Source: Faecalibacterium sp. HTF-F (GTDB lineage: Bacteria; Bacillota; Clostridia; Oscillospirales; Ruminococcaceae). Taken from it: DNA of 64,000 nt. The position numbers and the translations under genes were made by a program. Positions within the stretch are counted from its first letter, which is position 1, and the number at the start of each line of letters is the position of its first letter. Where the stretch lies: positions 806,001 to 870,000 of the forward strand of contig NZ_CP094473.1 in NCBI RefSeq assembly GCF_023347535.1, written 5' to 3'. Positions 34,901 through 43,841 of the stretch are shown piece after piece. The notes beneath the pieces are model-generated. The model saw only the letters and a list, made by a program, of their open reading frames with translations. It was not told where the DNA came from and searched no databases.

Positions 34901-35986
34901 ATGGCCAATAGAGTATTTCAAAGCGTGATCTACCAGATGAAAGATGCGATCAACCGGGTGGTCGGCGTGGTGGATGAGACCGGCGCTGTCATTTCCTGCT
35001 CGGAGCTGAACCTGATCGGCGAGGTGCGCGAGGGCTTCATGGCAGAGCGCCTGACGGCGGGGGACCGCTTCGTGCGCGATGGCTACACCTATCAGCAGTT
35101 CTCCAGCGCCAAGCACAACGATTACGCAGTGTTCGTGGAGGGCGTGGATGAGACGGCTGGTCAGTTTGCCGCTATGCTGTCCATCAGCCTGCAGAGCATC
35201 AAGCAGTACCACGATGAGAAGTTCGATAAGTCCAACTTCATCAAGAACGTGGTGCTGGATAATATCCTGCCCGGCGATATCTATGCCAAGGCCCGTGAGC
35301 TGCACTTTGCCACCGACGTTTCCCGCGTGGTGTTCATCGTGCGCGTGACTTCCGGCGGCGACATCTCCGCCTATGATGTGGTCAGCAGCCTGTTCCCGGA
35401 TAAGCAGAAGGACTTTGTGTTCAACATCAGCGAGACGGATACGGTGCTGGTCAAGGAGATCCGCAAGGGCATCGACCGCACGGATATGGAAAAGCTGGCT
35501 GCCAGCATTGTGGATACCCTGTCCGGCGAGCACTACATCAAGGCTGTGGTGGGCATCGGCACCCCCATTTCCAACGTGAAGGATCTGGCTACCTCCTTCA
35601 AGGAAGCACAGATCGCCATGGAAGTGAGCAAGGTGTTCGACACCGAAAAGCAGATCATCCGCTACGATAATCTGGGCATTGCACGCCTGATCTATCAGCT
35701 GCCCACCACCGTGTGCGAGATGTTCCTGCGTGAGGTGTTCAAGCAGGGCAGCATCGAGAGCCTGGATCAGGAGACCCTGTTTACCATCCAGCGCTTCTTT
35801 GAGAACAACCTGAATGTGTCGGAAACCAGCCGCGGCCTGTTCGTGCACCGCAACACGCTGGTGTATCGTCTGGAAAAGATCAAAAAGCTGACTGGCCTGG
35901 ATCTGCGTGAGTTCGACGATGCTATCGTATTCAAGGTAGCATTGATGGTCAAAAAGTACCTGTCCAACAATCCGGCCAAATACTAA
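34901..35986 (+). CDS. CdaR/PucR-type transcriptional regulator
   Basis: 361 residues. The N-terminal sensor part (about residues 1-130) begins MANRVFQSVIYQMKDAINRVVGVVDETGAVISC, like the diacid-sensing domain of CdaR. A central GGDEF-like module follows, and the C-terminal PucR helix-turn-helix is clear: LFTIQRFFENNLNVSETSRGLFVHRNTLVYRLEKIKKLTGLDLREFDDAIVFKVALMV (residues 285-350, described by position). CdaR proteins activate sugar-acid catabolism, but no such gene is adjacent. The downstream ftsE has a terminator before it, so this is a single-gene unit. Confidence 0.88.
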   Translation: MANRVFQSVIYQMKDAINRVVGVVDETGAVISCSELNLIGEVREGFMAERLTAGDRFVRDGYTYQQFSSAKHNDYAVFVEGVDETAGQFAAMLSISLQSIKQYHDEKFDKSNFIKNVVLDNILPGDIYAKARELHFATDVSRVVFIVRVTSGGDISAYDVVSSLFPDKQKDFVFNISETDTVLVKEIRKGIDRTDMEKLAASIVDTLSGEHYIKAVVGIGTPISNVKDLATSFKEAQIAMEVSKVFDTEKQIIRYDNLGIARLIYQLPTTVCEMFLREVFKQGSIESLDQETLFTIQRFFENNLNVSETSRGLFVHRNTLVYRLEKIKKLTGLDLREFDDAIVFKVALMVKKYLSNNPAKY

Positions 35987-36012
35987 TAGGCTGCAGGCTC
36001 TGCCTGCAGTGC

Positions 36013-36052
36013 AGAACCGGCCGCTCGCAACCGATGCTGGCCGGTTCTTTTT
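36013..36052 (+). terminator. Terminator between cdaR-like gene and ftsE
   Basis: AGAACCGGCC (36013-36022) pairs with GGCCGGTTCT (36039-36048), followed by TTTT. Confidence 0.85.
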
Positions 36053-36094
36053 GCTGTGAAAACAGATTTTAATGTCAGGAGCTAATATTACCCT

Positions 36095-36862
36095 ATGATC
36101 GATTTAGAACACGTTTCCAAGGAATATAAACGGGGCGGACCGCTTGCACTGGACGACATCAGCCTCCATGTGGACGATGGCGAGTTCGTGTTCCTGCTGG
36201 GCCATTCCGGCGCAGGCAAATCCACCCTGCTCAAGCTGCTGCTGCGCGAGGAGCTGCCCAGCGAAGGCAAGGTGACTGTGCTGGGCAAGGATGTTGCCCG
36301 GCTGCGCCGCCATCAGGTGCCGTATCTGCGCCGTCAGATGGGCATTATCTTTCAGGATTTCCGCCTGATCCCCACCATGACCGTGTACGAGAACATCGCT
36401 TTTGCCATGCACGTCACCAATGTCAAGCGCAAGGAGATCCGTGACCGTGTGGAGTACATGCTGGAACTGGTGCATCTGGAGGATAAGGCCAAGGCTTATC
36501 CGGACACCCTTTCCGGCGGCGAACAGCAGCGCGTGGCTGTGGCCCGTGCACTTGCCCACGGCCCCAAGCTGGTCATTGCGGACGAGCCCACCGGCAACAT
36601 CGACCCGGAGCTGAGTCTGGAAATGATGGAGCTGCTGGAGCGGGTGAGTGAAATGGGCATCACCGTTGTGGTCGTCACCCACGAACACGAGCTGGTGCGT
36701 CAGTTCCATCAGCGGGTCGTTACCCTGAAAAAGGGCCGCATCATTTCGGACGTGCCTGCCGATAAGGAAGCCATCCGGGAGCGGGCAGAGCGCCGGGAGC
36801 GCCTGTTTGAGACCGAGCTGGAACCGAAAAACACTGCAGAAAAGGAGGCGGCCACCGTATGA
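36095..36862 (+). CDS. ftsE: Cell-division ATPase FtsE
   Basis: 255 residues. ATPase of the FtsEX complex, an ABC-type machine that activates peptidoglycan hydrolases at the division site rather than transporting a solute. Walker [16 protein letters not shown] near residue 36, Q-loop [21 protein letters not shown] near 85, signature [15 protein letters not shown] near 138 and Walker [13 protein letters not shown] near 160 are all intact. A charged C-terminal tail of about 35 residues extends past the core. The gene overlaps ftsX by 4 bases. Confidence 0.95.
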   Translation: MIDLEHVSKEYKRGGPLALDDISLHVDDGEFVFLLGHSGAGKSTLLKLLLREELPSEGKVTVLGKDVARLRRHQVPYLRRQMGIIFQDFRLIPTMTVYENIAFAMHVTNVKRKEIRDRVEYMLELVHLEDKAKAYPDTLSGGEQQRVAVARALAHGPKLVIADEPTGNIDPELSLEMMELLERVSEMGITVVVVTHEHELVRQFHQRVVTLKKGRIISDVPADKEAIRERAERRERLFETELEPKNTAEKEAATV

Positions 36863-37767
36863 TGAGACCTTCTACCTTCTTTTTCCTGGTCCGGCGCGGC
36901 GTGTGCAATCTGGGCAAGCACTGGGCCATGACCTTTGTGTGCATCCTGTCCCTCAGCGTCTGTATGACCCTGAACACCTTTGCAAGCCTTGCAGAGGTAA
37001 ACGTGGACAGCATGGTCAACTATCTGGGCAGCCAGAACGAGACCGTGGTCTATCTGGACCCGGAGTGCGATGATGCCACCGCCCAGGCTGTGGGCGAAAA
37101 GCTGTCTGCCATGCCCGGCGTGACCAATGTGCAGTTCGTCTCCAAGCAGGACGTGCTGAACACCTACCGCGATTACATGGAAGATTACTCCTCCCTGTGG
37201 GACGAGTTTGAAAACGACAACCCCTTCAAGGCAAACTACCGCGTCTCCATCGCAGACCTGAGCCAGATGGAGGCGATGAGCAAGAAGATGCAGGCCATCC
37301 AAGGGGTATACAGCGTGACCGCTCCGGTGGAAATGACCAACGTCTTTGTGCAGGTGCAGCGCTCTGTTACCAAAGTGGGCCGCGGTATCGTGCTGGTGCT
37401 GATGGTGGTCAGCATCATTACTGTGGGCAGCACCATCCGCCTGAGCGTGTTTGCCCGCCGCCGCGAGATCGAGATCATGAAGTATGTGGGCGCCACCAAC
37501 AGCCTTGTCACCCTGCCCTTCTTTGTGGAGGGGCTGGCCATGGGCCTGATCTCCGGTACACTCACTGCAGCGATCAGTCTGGGCGGCTACTCCTATATGG
37601 TGCAGGCCTCCGATGGTCTGGGCGGCGTATGGGAAATGATCATGGGTCAGGCACTTGTGCCGGTGAGCGCCGTCTGGTCCACCATCATCCCGTACAGCCT
37701 CATCGGCGGTGCTGTTGTGGGTGGTCTGGGCAGCATGTTCTCCATCCGCAAACACCTGAATGTATGA
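36859..37767 (+). CDS. ftsX: Cell-division membrane protein FtsX
   Basis: 302 residues with four membrane helices: one near residues 22-42, then the extracellular domain of about 120 residues (VVYLDPECDDATAQAVGEKLSAMPGVTNVQFVSKQDVL, by position) and three helices from about 175 to 290. The region IEIMKYVGATNSLVTLPFFVEGLAMGL is the conserved FtsX cytosolic coupling segment. It passes the FtsE ATPase signal to the hydrolase encoded next. Confidence 0.94.
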   Translation: MMRPSTFFFLVRRGVCNLGKHWAMTFVCILSLSVCMTLNTFASLAEVNVDSMVNYLGSQNETVVYLDPECDDATAQAVGEKLSAMPGVTNVQFVSKQDVLNTYRDYMEDYSSLWDEFENDNPFKANYRVSIADLSQMEAMSKKMQAIQGVYSVTAPVEMTNVFVQVQRSVTKVGRGIVLVLMVVSIITVGSTIRLSVFARRREIEIMKYVGATNSLVTLPFFVEGLAMGLISGTLTAAISLGGYSYMVQASDGLGGVWEMIMGQALVPVSAVWSTIIPYSLIGGAVVGGLGSMFSIRKHLNV

Positions 37768-37783
37768 TGGAAAGGAGCCGCAC

Positions 37784-39100
37784 ATGAAAAAAGCACTTCA
37801 TGCAAAGCCCTTCCGGCTTCAACTGCCCGGCTACACGCCGCGCCATGCCCGGCCGGAGCCTGCCCGCAGTAAGCTGCTGCGGGGCGTCAGCCTGTGTCTG
37901 GCAGCCGCGTGTCTTGTGGCAAGCGTAAGCTTCCACCCGGCTACGGCAGCCACCAGTATGGCCAGCCTGCAGAACAAGCTGAACAGCCTTTCCAAATCCA
38001 TTGACCAGCACAAAAAGGAGCTTTCGGACGCAAAGAAAAAGGAAACTGCGGCAAAGGCGCTGGAAAGTGAACTGAAGGAGCGCGTGGGCGTCATTCAGTC
38101 TCAGATCGGTGTGCTGAGCACCCAGATCGCGGCAGTACAGAACAGCATCGGCCAGACCGAGCAGAAGATCAGCGCCAAGGAAGCGGAGATCACCCAGAAG
38201 CAGACCGAGATCGACGGCCAGTGGGACGATTTCAAAAAGCATATGGCGGCGATGCAGGAGCTGCGCGATGGCGGCAGTGTGGCCATGTTGAGCGCGGTGA
38301 ACGACCTGTATGAGCTGCTGACCTTCAACGAGGTCATGCAGGATATCTCCATCAAAGATACCGAGATCATGGACAATATGAAGGCCGCCAAGAGCGCTTT
38401 GGAAGCGGATAAGGTGGAGCTGGAAGCCCAGCGCAAGGAGCTGACGAGCCAGAAGGCAGAGCTGGATACCCAGAACTACCAGATGAAGGCCAAACAGAGC
38501 GAGCTGAACAGCAGCATCTCTGCAGCACAGCTTTCTGCACAGGACGCCCAGAAGGCCCAGAAGGCAGCGCAGGCGGCCATTGAATCAGACGAGCTGAACT
38601 ATGAGGCAGTCAAAAAAGAGATCCAGAAGTTGATCGCAGCGGCTGCATCCAGTAAGCCGCAGCTGAGCTTTACCGGCTTTGCCTGCCCGCTGAAGAGCTA
38701 TACCCGCGTTTCCAGCGAGTACGGCTGGCGTAAGAATCCGGTGTCCGGCGTCAACAGGCTGCATGCCGGCATCGATCTGGCGGCCCCGGGCGGTACGCCC
38801 ATCTACGCAGCCGCCAGCGGCTATGTGCAGGTGGCAGGCTGGTCCAGCGGCGGCTATGGCAACTATGTCATCATCTATCACGGCAGCATGTCGGACGGCA
38901 ATGCCTACAGCACCCTGTACGGCCACATGAGGTCGGTCGCCACCAGCGCAGGCAAGTATGTCAAGCAGGGCGAGCTGATCGGCTACGTTGGCTCTACCGG
39001 CAACTCTACCGGCAACCACCTGCATCTGGAGGTCTGGAAGGGCGGCAAAAAGGCCAATGCGGTCAATCCGCGCGGTTATATCCCGTTCCCGCACAACTGA
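37784..39100 (+). CDS. FtsEX-partner murein hydrolase with coiled coil and M23 (LytM) domain
   Basis: 438 residues. A signal peptide or anchor ends near residue 60 (ATAATS), then a long coiled coil (about residues 65-280, heptad-rich with many Lys/Glu/Gln), then an M23 peptidase domain. The domain keeps the Zn ligands: His and Asp in LHAGIDLAAPG and the HLHLEVW motif, so unlike E. coli EnvC it appears catalytically competent. It starts 17 bases after ftsX with AAGGAG (37772-37777). The coiled coil would bind the FtsX outer domain and unmask the peptidase. Confidence 0.9.
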   Translation: MKKALHAKPFRLQLPGYTPRHARPEPARSKLLRGVSLCLAAACLVASVSFHPATAATSMASLQNKLNSLSKSIDQHKKELSDAKKKETAAKALESELKERVGVIQSQIGVLSTQIAAVQNSIGQTEQKISAKEAEITQKQTEIDGQWDDFKKHMAAMQELRDGGSVAMLSAVNDLYELLTFNEVMQDISIKDTEIMDNMKAAKSALEADKVELEAQRKELTSQKAELDTQNYQMKAKQSELNSSISAAQLSAQDAQKAQKAAQAAIESDELNYEAVKKEIQKLIAAAASSKPQLSFTGFACPLKSYTRVSSEYGWRKNPVSGVNRLHAGIDLAAPGGTPIYAAASGYVQVAGWSSGGYGNYVIIYHGSMSDGNAYSTLYGHMRSVATSAGKYVKQGELIGYVGSTGNSTGNHLHLEVWKGGKKANAVNPRGYIPFPHN

Positions 39101-39127
39101 GTGTATTTATAAGGAGTCTGGTATTCT

Positions 39128-39235
39128 ATGAACGAACAAAAACATAAGCGTTTGCTGCGCATCGGCTGCCTTTTGCTGGCAGGCTTGTTTGCACTTTCGC
39201 TGCTGGGCAGTGTGCTGATGATGCTGCTGTTCTGA
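39128..39235 (+). CDS. 35-residue single-helix membrane protein between the FtsEX-hydrolase and S41 protease genes
   Basis: Starts at ATG 39128 after AAGGAG (39111-39116) and ends at TGA 39233-39235, 16 bases before the next ATG. The N-terminus is basic (MNEQKHKRLLR), then one hydrophobic helix fills the rest (GCLLLAGLFALSLLGSVLMM by residues 13-32). It is cotranscribed with the division genes. Its small size and position suggest a modulator of the complex, but the function is unknown. Confidence 0.6.
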   Translation: MNEQKHKRLLRIGCLLLAGLFALSLLGSVLMMLLF

Positions 39236-39251
39236 CAGGAGGGAGCAAGGC

Positions 39252-40613
39252 ATGAACCGTAAGATCTCTGTAGGCATGGCCGTCACCATTGTGATCCTGG
39301 CTATGACCGTGACCTTTTCCATCACCATGCTGATCGCCATGCGGCTGTTTGACAGCACCGTCAGCAGCGTGAAGGAAAAGGAGAGCATGTACAACAAGGT
39401 GGCCGAGGTGGACCGCTATGTGCGCAGCAACGACTACTATTCCATCGACGAAACGGTGCTGTATGACCGCCTGACGGCGGGCTACCTGCTGGGCACGGGC
39501 GACAAGTACGCCCGCTACTACAGCGCCATTGCTTACACGGAGCTGATGAATCAGCAGAGCGGCAAGGTGATGGGCATTGGCGTGGAGCTGGGCATCGACC
39601 AGACCGGCTACGCAAAGGTGACCAAGGTCTACGAGGACTCGCCTGCACAGGAGGCCGGCATCGTGGCAGGGGACTACATCACCGCCATTGACGGCACCGA
39701 GGTGAAGAGCCTTTCCGGCGTGGACGCTGTGCAGGCCCGCCTGCAGGGCGAAGCCGGTACGACCGTCAATGTGACATGGCTCAACAGCGAAGCGGCCTCC
39801 AAAACGGCAGACCTGACCCACTCCGGCTATACCAGCACCACTGTGGATTACCAGATGCTGGACAGCGTGGGCTACATCAAGATCCGCCAGTTCGACGGCA
39901 GCACGCCCAGTGAACTGGATTATGCCATTCGTTCCCTGACCGCCAGCGGGGCGCAGAGCTTTGTGTTCGACCTGCGCGACAACGGCGGCGGTGTGCTGGA
40001 TGATGCCGTCAGCTGCATCGACCTGATCGCTCCGGAGGGCACGGTGGCCTATGCTGAGGATAAGAACGGCAACCGCACGATCATTGGCAGCAGTGACAAC
40101 GAGAGCAGGGTAGACCTGCCCATCGTCTGTCTGGTGAACGGGAACACCGCCAGCGCAGCAGAGCTGTTTGCCGCCAGCCTGCACACCATGAACGGTGCAC
40201 GTCTGGTGGGCACCACCACCATGGGCAAGGGCACCATCCAGAGCAGCCCCCAGCGCCTTTCGGACGGCAGTGCGGTGAGCATCACGGTGGCAAAGCTCAT
40301 CTGTGGCGACGGCTCCTGCTTTGACGGCACCGGTCTGAGTGTGGATGTGGAAAAGGCTCTGACCGCAGAAGAGACCACCAATTTCTATGATTACACCCCG
40401 GAGACCGACCCGCAGATCCAGCGTGCGGTCAGCGCAGCACAGCAGCTGAGCGGTACCACGACTCTGGGCGGCGTCAACGACGCGGCTTCCTCGGCGGCTG
40501 CATCCGGATCTGCGGACAGCGCCGCTGCTGAGCAGGAGAACGCTTCCTCTGAGGAAACTGCTTCTTCTGCCCAAGCGGAAACAAGCAGTGAAGCTGCGTC
40601 CAGTGCGGAATAA
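39252..40613 (+). CDS. S41 C-terminal processing protease (CtpA-like)
   Basis: 453 residues. An N-terminal membrane anchor (residues 5-28) precedes a CtpA N-terminal helical part, a PDZ domain (about residues 105-190; GIGVELGIDQTGYAKVTKVYEDSPAQEAGIVAGDYI), and the S41 core with catalytic Ser in LVNGNTASAAELFAASL (near 300) and Lys in GTTTMGKGTIQ (near 322). The last 60 residues are a Ser/Ala/Glu low-complexity tail. CtpA proteases cut division hydrolases or their activators, which fits the location. Confidence 0.93.
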   Translation: MNRKISVGMAVTIVILAMTVTFSITMLIAMRLFDSTVSSVKEKESMYNKVAEVDRYVRSNDYYSIDETVLYDRLTAGYLLGTGDKYARYYSAIAYTELMNQQSGKVMGIGVELGIDQTGYAKVTKVYEDSPAQEAGIVAGDYITAIDGTEVKSLSGVDAVQARLQGEAGTTVNVTWLNSEAASKTADLTHSGYTSTTVDYQMLDSVGYIKIRQFDGSTPSELDYAIRSLTASGAQSFVFDLRDNGGGVLDDAVSCIDLIAPEGTVAYAEDKNGNRTIIGSSDNESRVDLPIVCLVNGNTASAAELFAASLHTMNGARLVGTTTMGKGTIQSSPQRLSDGSAVSITVAKLICGDGSCFDGTGLSVDVEKALTAEETTNFYDYTPETDPQIQRAVSAAQQLSGTTTLGGVNDAASSAAASGSADSAAAEQENASSEETASSAQAETSSEAASSAE

Positions 40614-40659
40614 AAGGTAAAACCGGCAGAAATGCTGCATGGGCTTCTTCTTGTCAAAA

Positions 40660-40840
40660 AGTAACCCGGTTTATTGCAGTGCTGTTTGCCGTACGCATGT
40701 TCCTTTCTTGAAACGGCTTTTGATCGCGCCCGTAGGGCGCGGTGATGCCGCTTGCCGTACCAACGCCTCACGTGAAAAAGCGTTTTGGAGCGCCCCGCAG
40801 CGCTCCCGTTTACCGTACCGACCCCTTCTCGTGAAAATGC
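40660..40840. repeat. Degenerate tandem repeats upstream of ksgA
   Basis: About three imperfect units of roughly 60 bases each end in a shared pattern: TTGCCGTAC or TTACCGTACC, a short spacer, then CGTGAAAA or TTGAAAC. Unit centres contain small palindromes (GCGCCCGTAGGGCGC, GAGCGCCCCGCAGCGCTC by arms). No gene is visible in this 344-base gap. Confidence 0.6.
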
Positions 40841-40872
40841 AACCCAGCCAGACCCGCAGGTCTGGCTGGGTT
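40841..40872. terminator. Perfect 14-bp inverted repeat before ksgA
   Basis: AACCCAGCCAGACC-CGCA-GGTCTGGCTGGGTT has no U-tract after it on either strand (GCCATATT follows), so it may be a weak terminator or a remnant repeat rather than a strong stop. Confidence 0.5.
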
Positions 40873-40957
40873 GCCATATTATAATAATATTTCCGCTGAA
40901 TATGCCCAAAGCGACGCGGAGGGCATTCAAATCGTACTATGAAAAAGGATGGAATCT

Positions 40958-41812
40958 ATGCCCGAACTGACCGACCTCTCGGTGATCCGTGCCCTGTGCG
41001 AAAAATATGATTTTGCACTCTCCAAGGGTTTTGGACAGAATTTTATCATCAACCCGGGTCTGCCGCCCAAGATCGTGGATGCCAGCGGCGTAGATCGGCG
41101 CTATGGCGTCATTGAGATCGGCCCCGGCATCGGCGTGCTGACCCGGGAACTGGCAAAGCGTGCTGCCAAGGTGGTGTCCATCGAGGTGGACGAACGCCTG
41201 CCGCCGTTGTTGGCTGAAACGATGGCCGGAGTGGACAATTTCAAGCTGGTATTACAGGATGTATTGAAAGTGAACCTGAAGGCGCTCATTGCAGAAGAGT
41301 TTCCCGGAATGCCGGTGGCGGTGTGCGCCAACCTGCCGTATTACATCACCAGCCCCATCGTCATGAAGCTGCTGGGCGATCGTCTGCCCATCGAGAGCCT
41401 GACCGTTATGGTGCAGAAGGAAGCCGCAGACCGTCTGGCTGCTGCGCCCGGTACCCGGGCCTCCAGCGCCATCAGCTGCGCCGTAAGCTACTACGCAACC
41501 TCCAAAATGATGTTCACTGCCGCGCCCGGCAGCTTTTACCCGGCACCCAAAGTGACCAGCGCTGTGGTGCGCATGGAGATCCGTCCGCAGCCCGCCGTGC
41601 AGGTGGAGGACGAAGAAGGCTACTTTGCACTGGTGCGTGCCGCCTTCGGTCAGCGCCGCAAGACCGCCGCCAACGCCATTGCCAGTGGTCTGGGGATGCC
41701 CAAGGACGCAGTGACTGCCGCCATTGAAGCTGCGGGGTTTGACGCCCGCATCCGCCCGGAGGCTCTCACGTTGGAGGATTTTGCCAAGATCCAGCAGGCT
41801 CTTGCCCGCTGA
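40958..41812 (+). CDS. ksgA: 16S rRNA dimethyladenosine transferase KsgA
   Basis: 284 residues. Dimethylates A1518 and A1519 of 16S rRNA with SAM. Motifs: FALSKGFGQNFIINP near residue 20, the SAM loop VIEIGPGIGVLTRELAKRAAKVVSIEVDERL near 50, and the NLPYYITSPIVMKLL (NLPY) motif near 129. ATG 40958 is preferred over ATG 40949 because of the AAGGA site at 40945-40949. A bidirectional terminator follows at 41936. Confidence 0.96.
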   Translation: MPELTDLSVIRALCEKYDFALSKGFGQNFIINPGLPPKIVDASGVDRRYGVIEIGPGIGVLTRELAKRAAKVVSIEVDERLPPLLAETMAGVDNFKLVLQDVLKVNLKALIAEEFPGMPVAVCANLPYYITSPIVMKLLGDRLPIESLTVMVQKEAADRLAAAPGTRASSAISCAVSYYATSKMMFTAAPGSFYPAPKVTSAVVRMEIRPQPAVQVEDEEGYFALVRAAFGQRRKTAANAIASGLGMPKDAVTAAIEAAGFDARIRPEALTLEDFAKIQQALAR

Positions 41813-41868
41813 CCCCGCCGACGTCCCGCCCGTTTCAAGGTGAAGCCTGTCTCTTACGCGATTACCGA

Positions 41869-41896
41869 ACCACCATCCACCCGGACGGTGGTTTTT
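41869..41896 (+). terminator. Terminator downstream of ksgA
   Basis: ACCACC...GGTGGT arms with inner TCC/GGA pairing and a TTTTT tail, 57 bases after the ksgA stop. Confidence 0.75.
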
Positions 41897-41935
41897 GTTT
41901 GCGCATTTTTCATGAATTTCGCGAGCCGCGCATCT

Positions 41936-41960
41936 AAAAAAGCCCCGCAGGGGCTTTTTT
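41936..41960. terminator. Bidirectional terminator at start of the left-flank repeat zone
   Basis: AAAAAAGCCCC-GCAG-GGGCTTTTTT, perfect on both strands, immediately after TCGCGAGCCGCGC, which recurs at 42202. Confidence 0.85.
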
Positions 41961-42102
41961 GCCCGCCGGACTATTCGGCGGGCCTTACGAGTTGCGCTTG
42001 CCGCTTTTTCTGCAGCCCCTTGGCAGGGCTTAAAAAAAGCGGAGCGCTGCCCCAGCCTCGCCTCCCTGTTTCCGCCGCAGGCGGCGGTCGGCTCCGCTGT
42101 TG

Positions 42103-42357
42103 TTCGAATCCACCCTTGAGAGTGAAACTTGAGATACCGGATAAAACAAAAAACCAGCGTATTTTCTACGCTGGTCTTTTTGGTGGGCGCGGGTGGATGT
42201 CGCGAGCCGCGCTGCTAAAAACAGCCCACTGGGCTGTTTTTGTGCCGTCTTCAGCGACGTCGCCGCAGCTGTTCGAATCCACCCTTGAGAGTGAAACTTG
42301 AGATACCGGATAAAACAAAAGACCAGCGTATTTTCTACGCTGGTCTTTTTGGTGGAG
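42103..42357. repeat. Direct repeats with tRNA-like pieces at the left edge of the mobile element
   Basis: An 86-base unit (42103-42188 and 42272-42357) differs at one position between copies. Each unit starts with a tRNA T-arm-like TTCGAATCCACCC, contains GAGTGAAACTTGAGATACCGG, and ends in the terminator hairpin ACCAGCGTA/TACGCTGGT plus CTTTTT. Between the copies lies GGTGGGCGCGGGTGGA, the same as the tRNA-Tyr 3' end at 54249, then TCGCGAGCCGCGC and another bidirectional terminator (42219-42243). No protein gene is present between 41813 and 42335. Confidence 0.75.
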
Positions 42358-43828
42358 CGAAGCAACCCAAATCCGAACCATTGCCCTCTGGGGCATCTTT
42401 GGCGGCGATCTCATCGAAAGTGACGGTTTTTGTGCCGTCTTTGTAGTTGAATGCAATCAAAACTTTTTCATCATAGAGATAAACAGCATTCACGAATGTA
42501 TTGATAAGCGTTTCCCGGTGGCTTTTCACGTTCGGGTCGAGCTTGCGGAACCGGGTCAGCCAGAAACAGACCTGATTTTCGCTTAACCGTGGCCGAGCGA
42601 TTTTTTCTTCGGCAATCCGAATCTCAAGTTCTTTCTGCTGGGCTTCCAGCTTTTCCAAACGCGATTTGGTGGAATTGGTCAACACACCCGCTTGGATGGC
42701 GTTCAGCATATTCTCAATGCCGTTTTCTATCTCGCGCATCTGCTTTTCCAGCAAAGGGAGCGTGGTGTTTTCCTGATCCTGCAACGCCATGACTTCTGCA
42801 ACGATGGCATCAATCACGGCATCGTCCTGAATCAGCTTCATGGTTTCAGCTATGACCAAATCTTCCAGCCACTCTTTACGGACGGTCTTTTTCTTGCAGG
42901 TCTTGAAACGCTTCGCGGTGGCGCACTTATAATAATGATGAACGACCTTGTTTCTACCCGTACCGCACTCGCCGAACATCATCGCGCCGCACATTCCGCA
43001 GAACAGCTTGGTGGTGAGCAAGTAATCGTCCTCGGCCTTGTGACGGGCAGGAGCACGGCTGTTCTTTTTGATTTTCAGCTGCACTTCCTCAAACAAGTCC
43101 TTGTCCACGATGGCCGGGATGCTGTCCGGCATTACGATATCCTTGAAGTGGTTTTCACCAATGTACCGTTTGTTCGTCAGCAGCGTCTGAACACTGTTGT
43201 AGGTGAACTTCTGGTTGCGGTTGGTGGTCACGCCACTGTCGTTCAGCCAGTTCATCAGTTCTTTCATAGTTGCGCCATCGTTGTACCGCTGAAAGGCTTC
43301 TACCACAAAGGGAGCTTTCAGCGGGTCGATTTGAAAGAACTTCTCCTCATCCACCTTAAAACCAATGGGAATCGTGCCGCCGTTGTACTTCCCCTTCAGA
43401 ACATTCTCGGTCATGCCGCGCACGACCTTTTCAGAAAGTTCTGCCGAGTAGTATTCAGCCATGCCGGTGAGCATACTCTTGACCATGATACCCGCAGGGC
43501 TGTCAGAGATAGGCTCCGTGGCAGATACCAGCTTGACGTGATTTCGTTCCAACTGGTACTCATAGTGGGCCGAATCATAACGGTTTCGGGCAAAACGGTC
43601 AAGCTTCCAGACCAACACGATATCAAACAACCGCTTTTCGCTGTCCTTGATCATCTGCTGGAAATCCGGGCGGTTGTCAGTTTTGGCAGAAAGGGCGCGG
43701 TCGATGTAGTGCTTGACCACGGTAATGCCGTTCTTTTCGGCATAAGCCGTACATTCACGAATCTGGCCTTCGATGGATTCTTCGCGCTGGTTGTCGCTGG
43801 AATAGCGGGCGTAGATTACGGCGGTCAT
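42335..43828 (-). CDS. Large serine recombinase (integrase of the mobile element)
   Basis: 497 residues. Site-specific recombinase that integrates and excises the element. The N-terminal resolvase domain (1-145) has the catalytic Ser in IYARYSSDNQ (residue 10) and LVWKLDRFARNRYD near 70. A recombinase domain follows (about 160-260), then a zinc ribbon with Cys in FCGMCGAMMFGECGTG and YKCATAKRFKTCKK, and a coiled coil (about 350-415). The last 12 residues (after GSD) are encoded by the chromosome side of the attachment site, so its C-terminus depends on whether the element is integrated. Confidence 0.95.
   Translation of the reverse strand: MTAVIYARYSSDNQREESIEGQIRECTAYAEKNGITVVKHYIDRALSAKTDNRPDFQQMIKDSEKRLFDIVLVWKLDRFARNRYDSAHYEYQLERNHVKLVSATEPISDSPAGIMVKSMLTGMAEYYSAELSEKVVRGMTENVLKGKYNGGTIPIGFKVDEEKFFQIDPLKAPFVVEAFQRYNDGATMKELMNWLNDSGVTTNRNQKFTYNSVQTLLTNKRYIGENHFKDIVMPDSIPAIVDKDLFEEVQLKIKKNSRAPARHKAEDDYLLTTKLFCGMCGAMMFGECGTGRNKVVHHYYKCATAKRFKTCKKKTVRKEWLEDLVIAETMKLIQDDAVIDAIVAEVMALQDQENTTLPLLEKQMREIENGIENMLNAIQAGVLTNSTKSRLEKLEAQQKELEIRIAEEKIARPRLSENQVCFWLTRFRKLDPNVKSHRETLINTFVNAVYLYDEKVLIAFNYKDGTKTVTFDEIAAKDAPEGNGSDLGCFAPPKRPA
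42369..42379. other. Left attachment core of the mobile element
   Basis: AAATCCGAACC, repeated in the same orientation at 54200-54210, 11.8 kb away. It lies in the 3' end of the recombinase gene, where its complement codes for Gly-Ser-Asp. Confidence 0.65.
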
Positions 43829-43841
43829 GCAAACACCCCTT

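Noticed and set aside
42103-42357. CRISPR-like direct repeats.
   Set aside because: Only two 86-base units with a tRNA-like start and a terminator end; no regular spacers and no cas genes.
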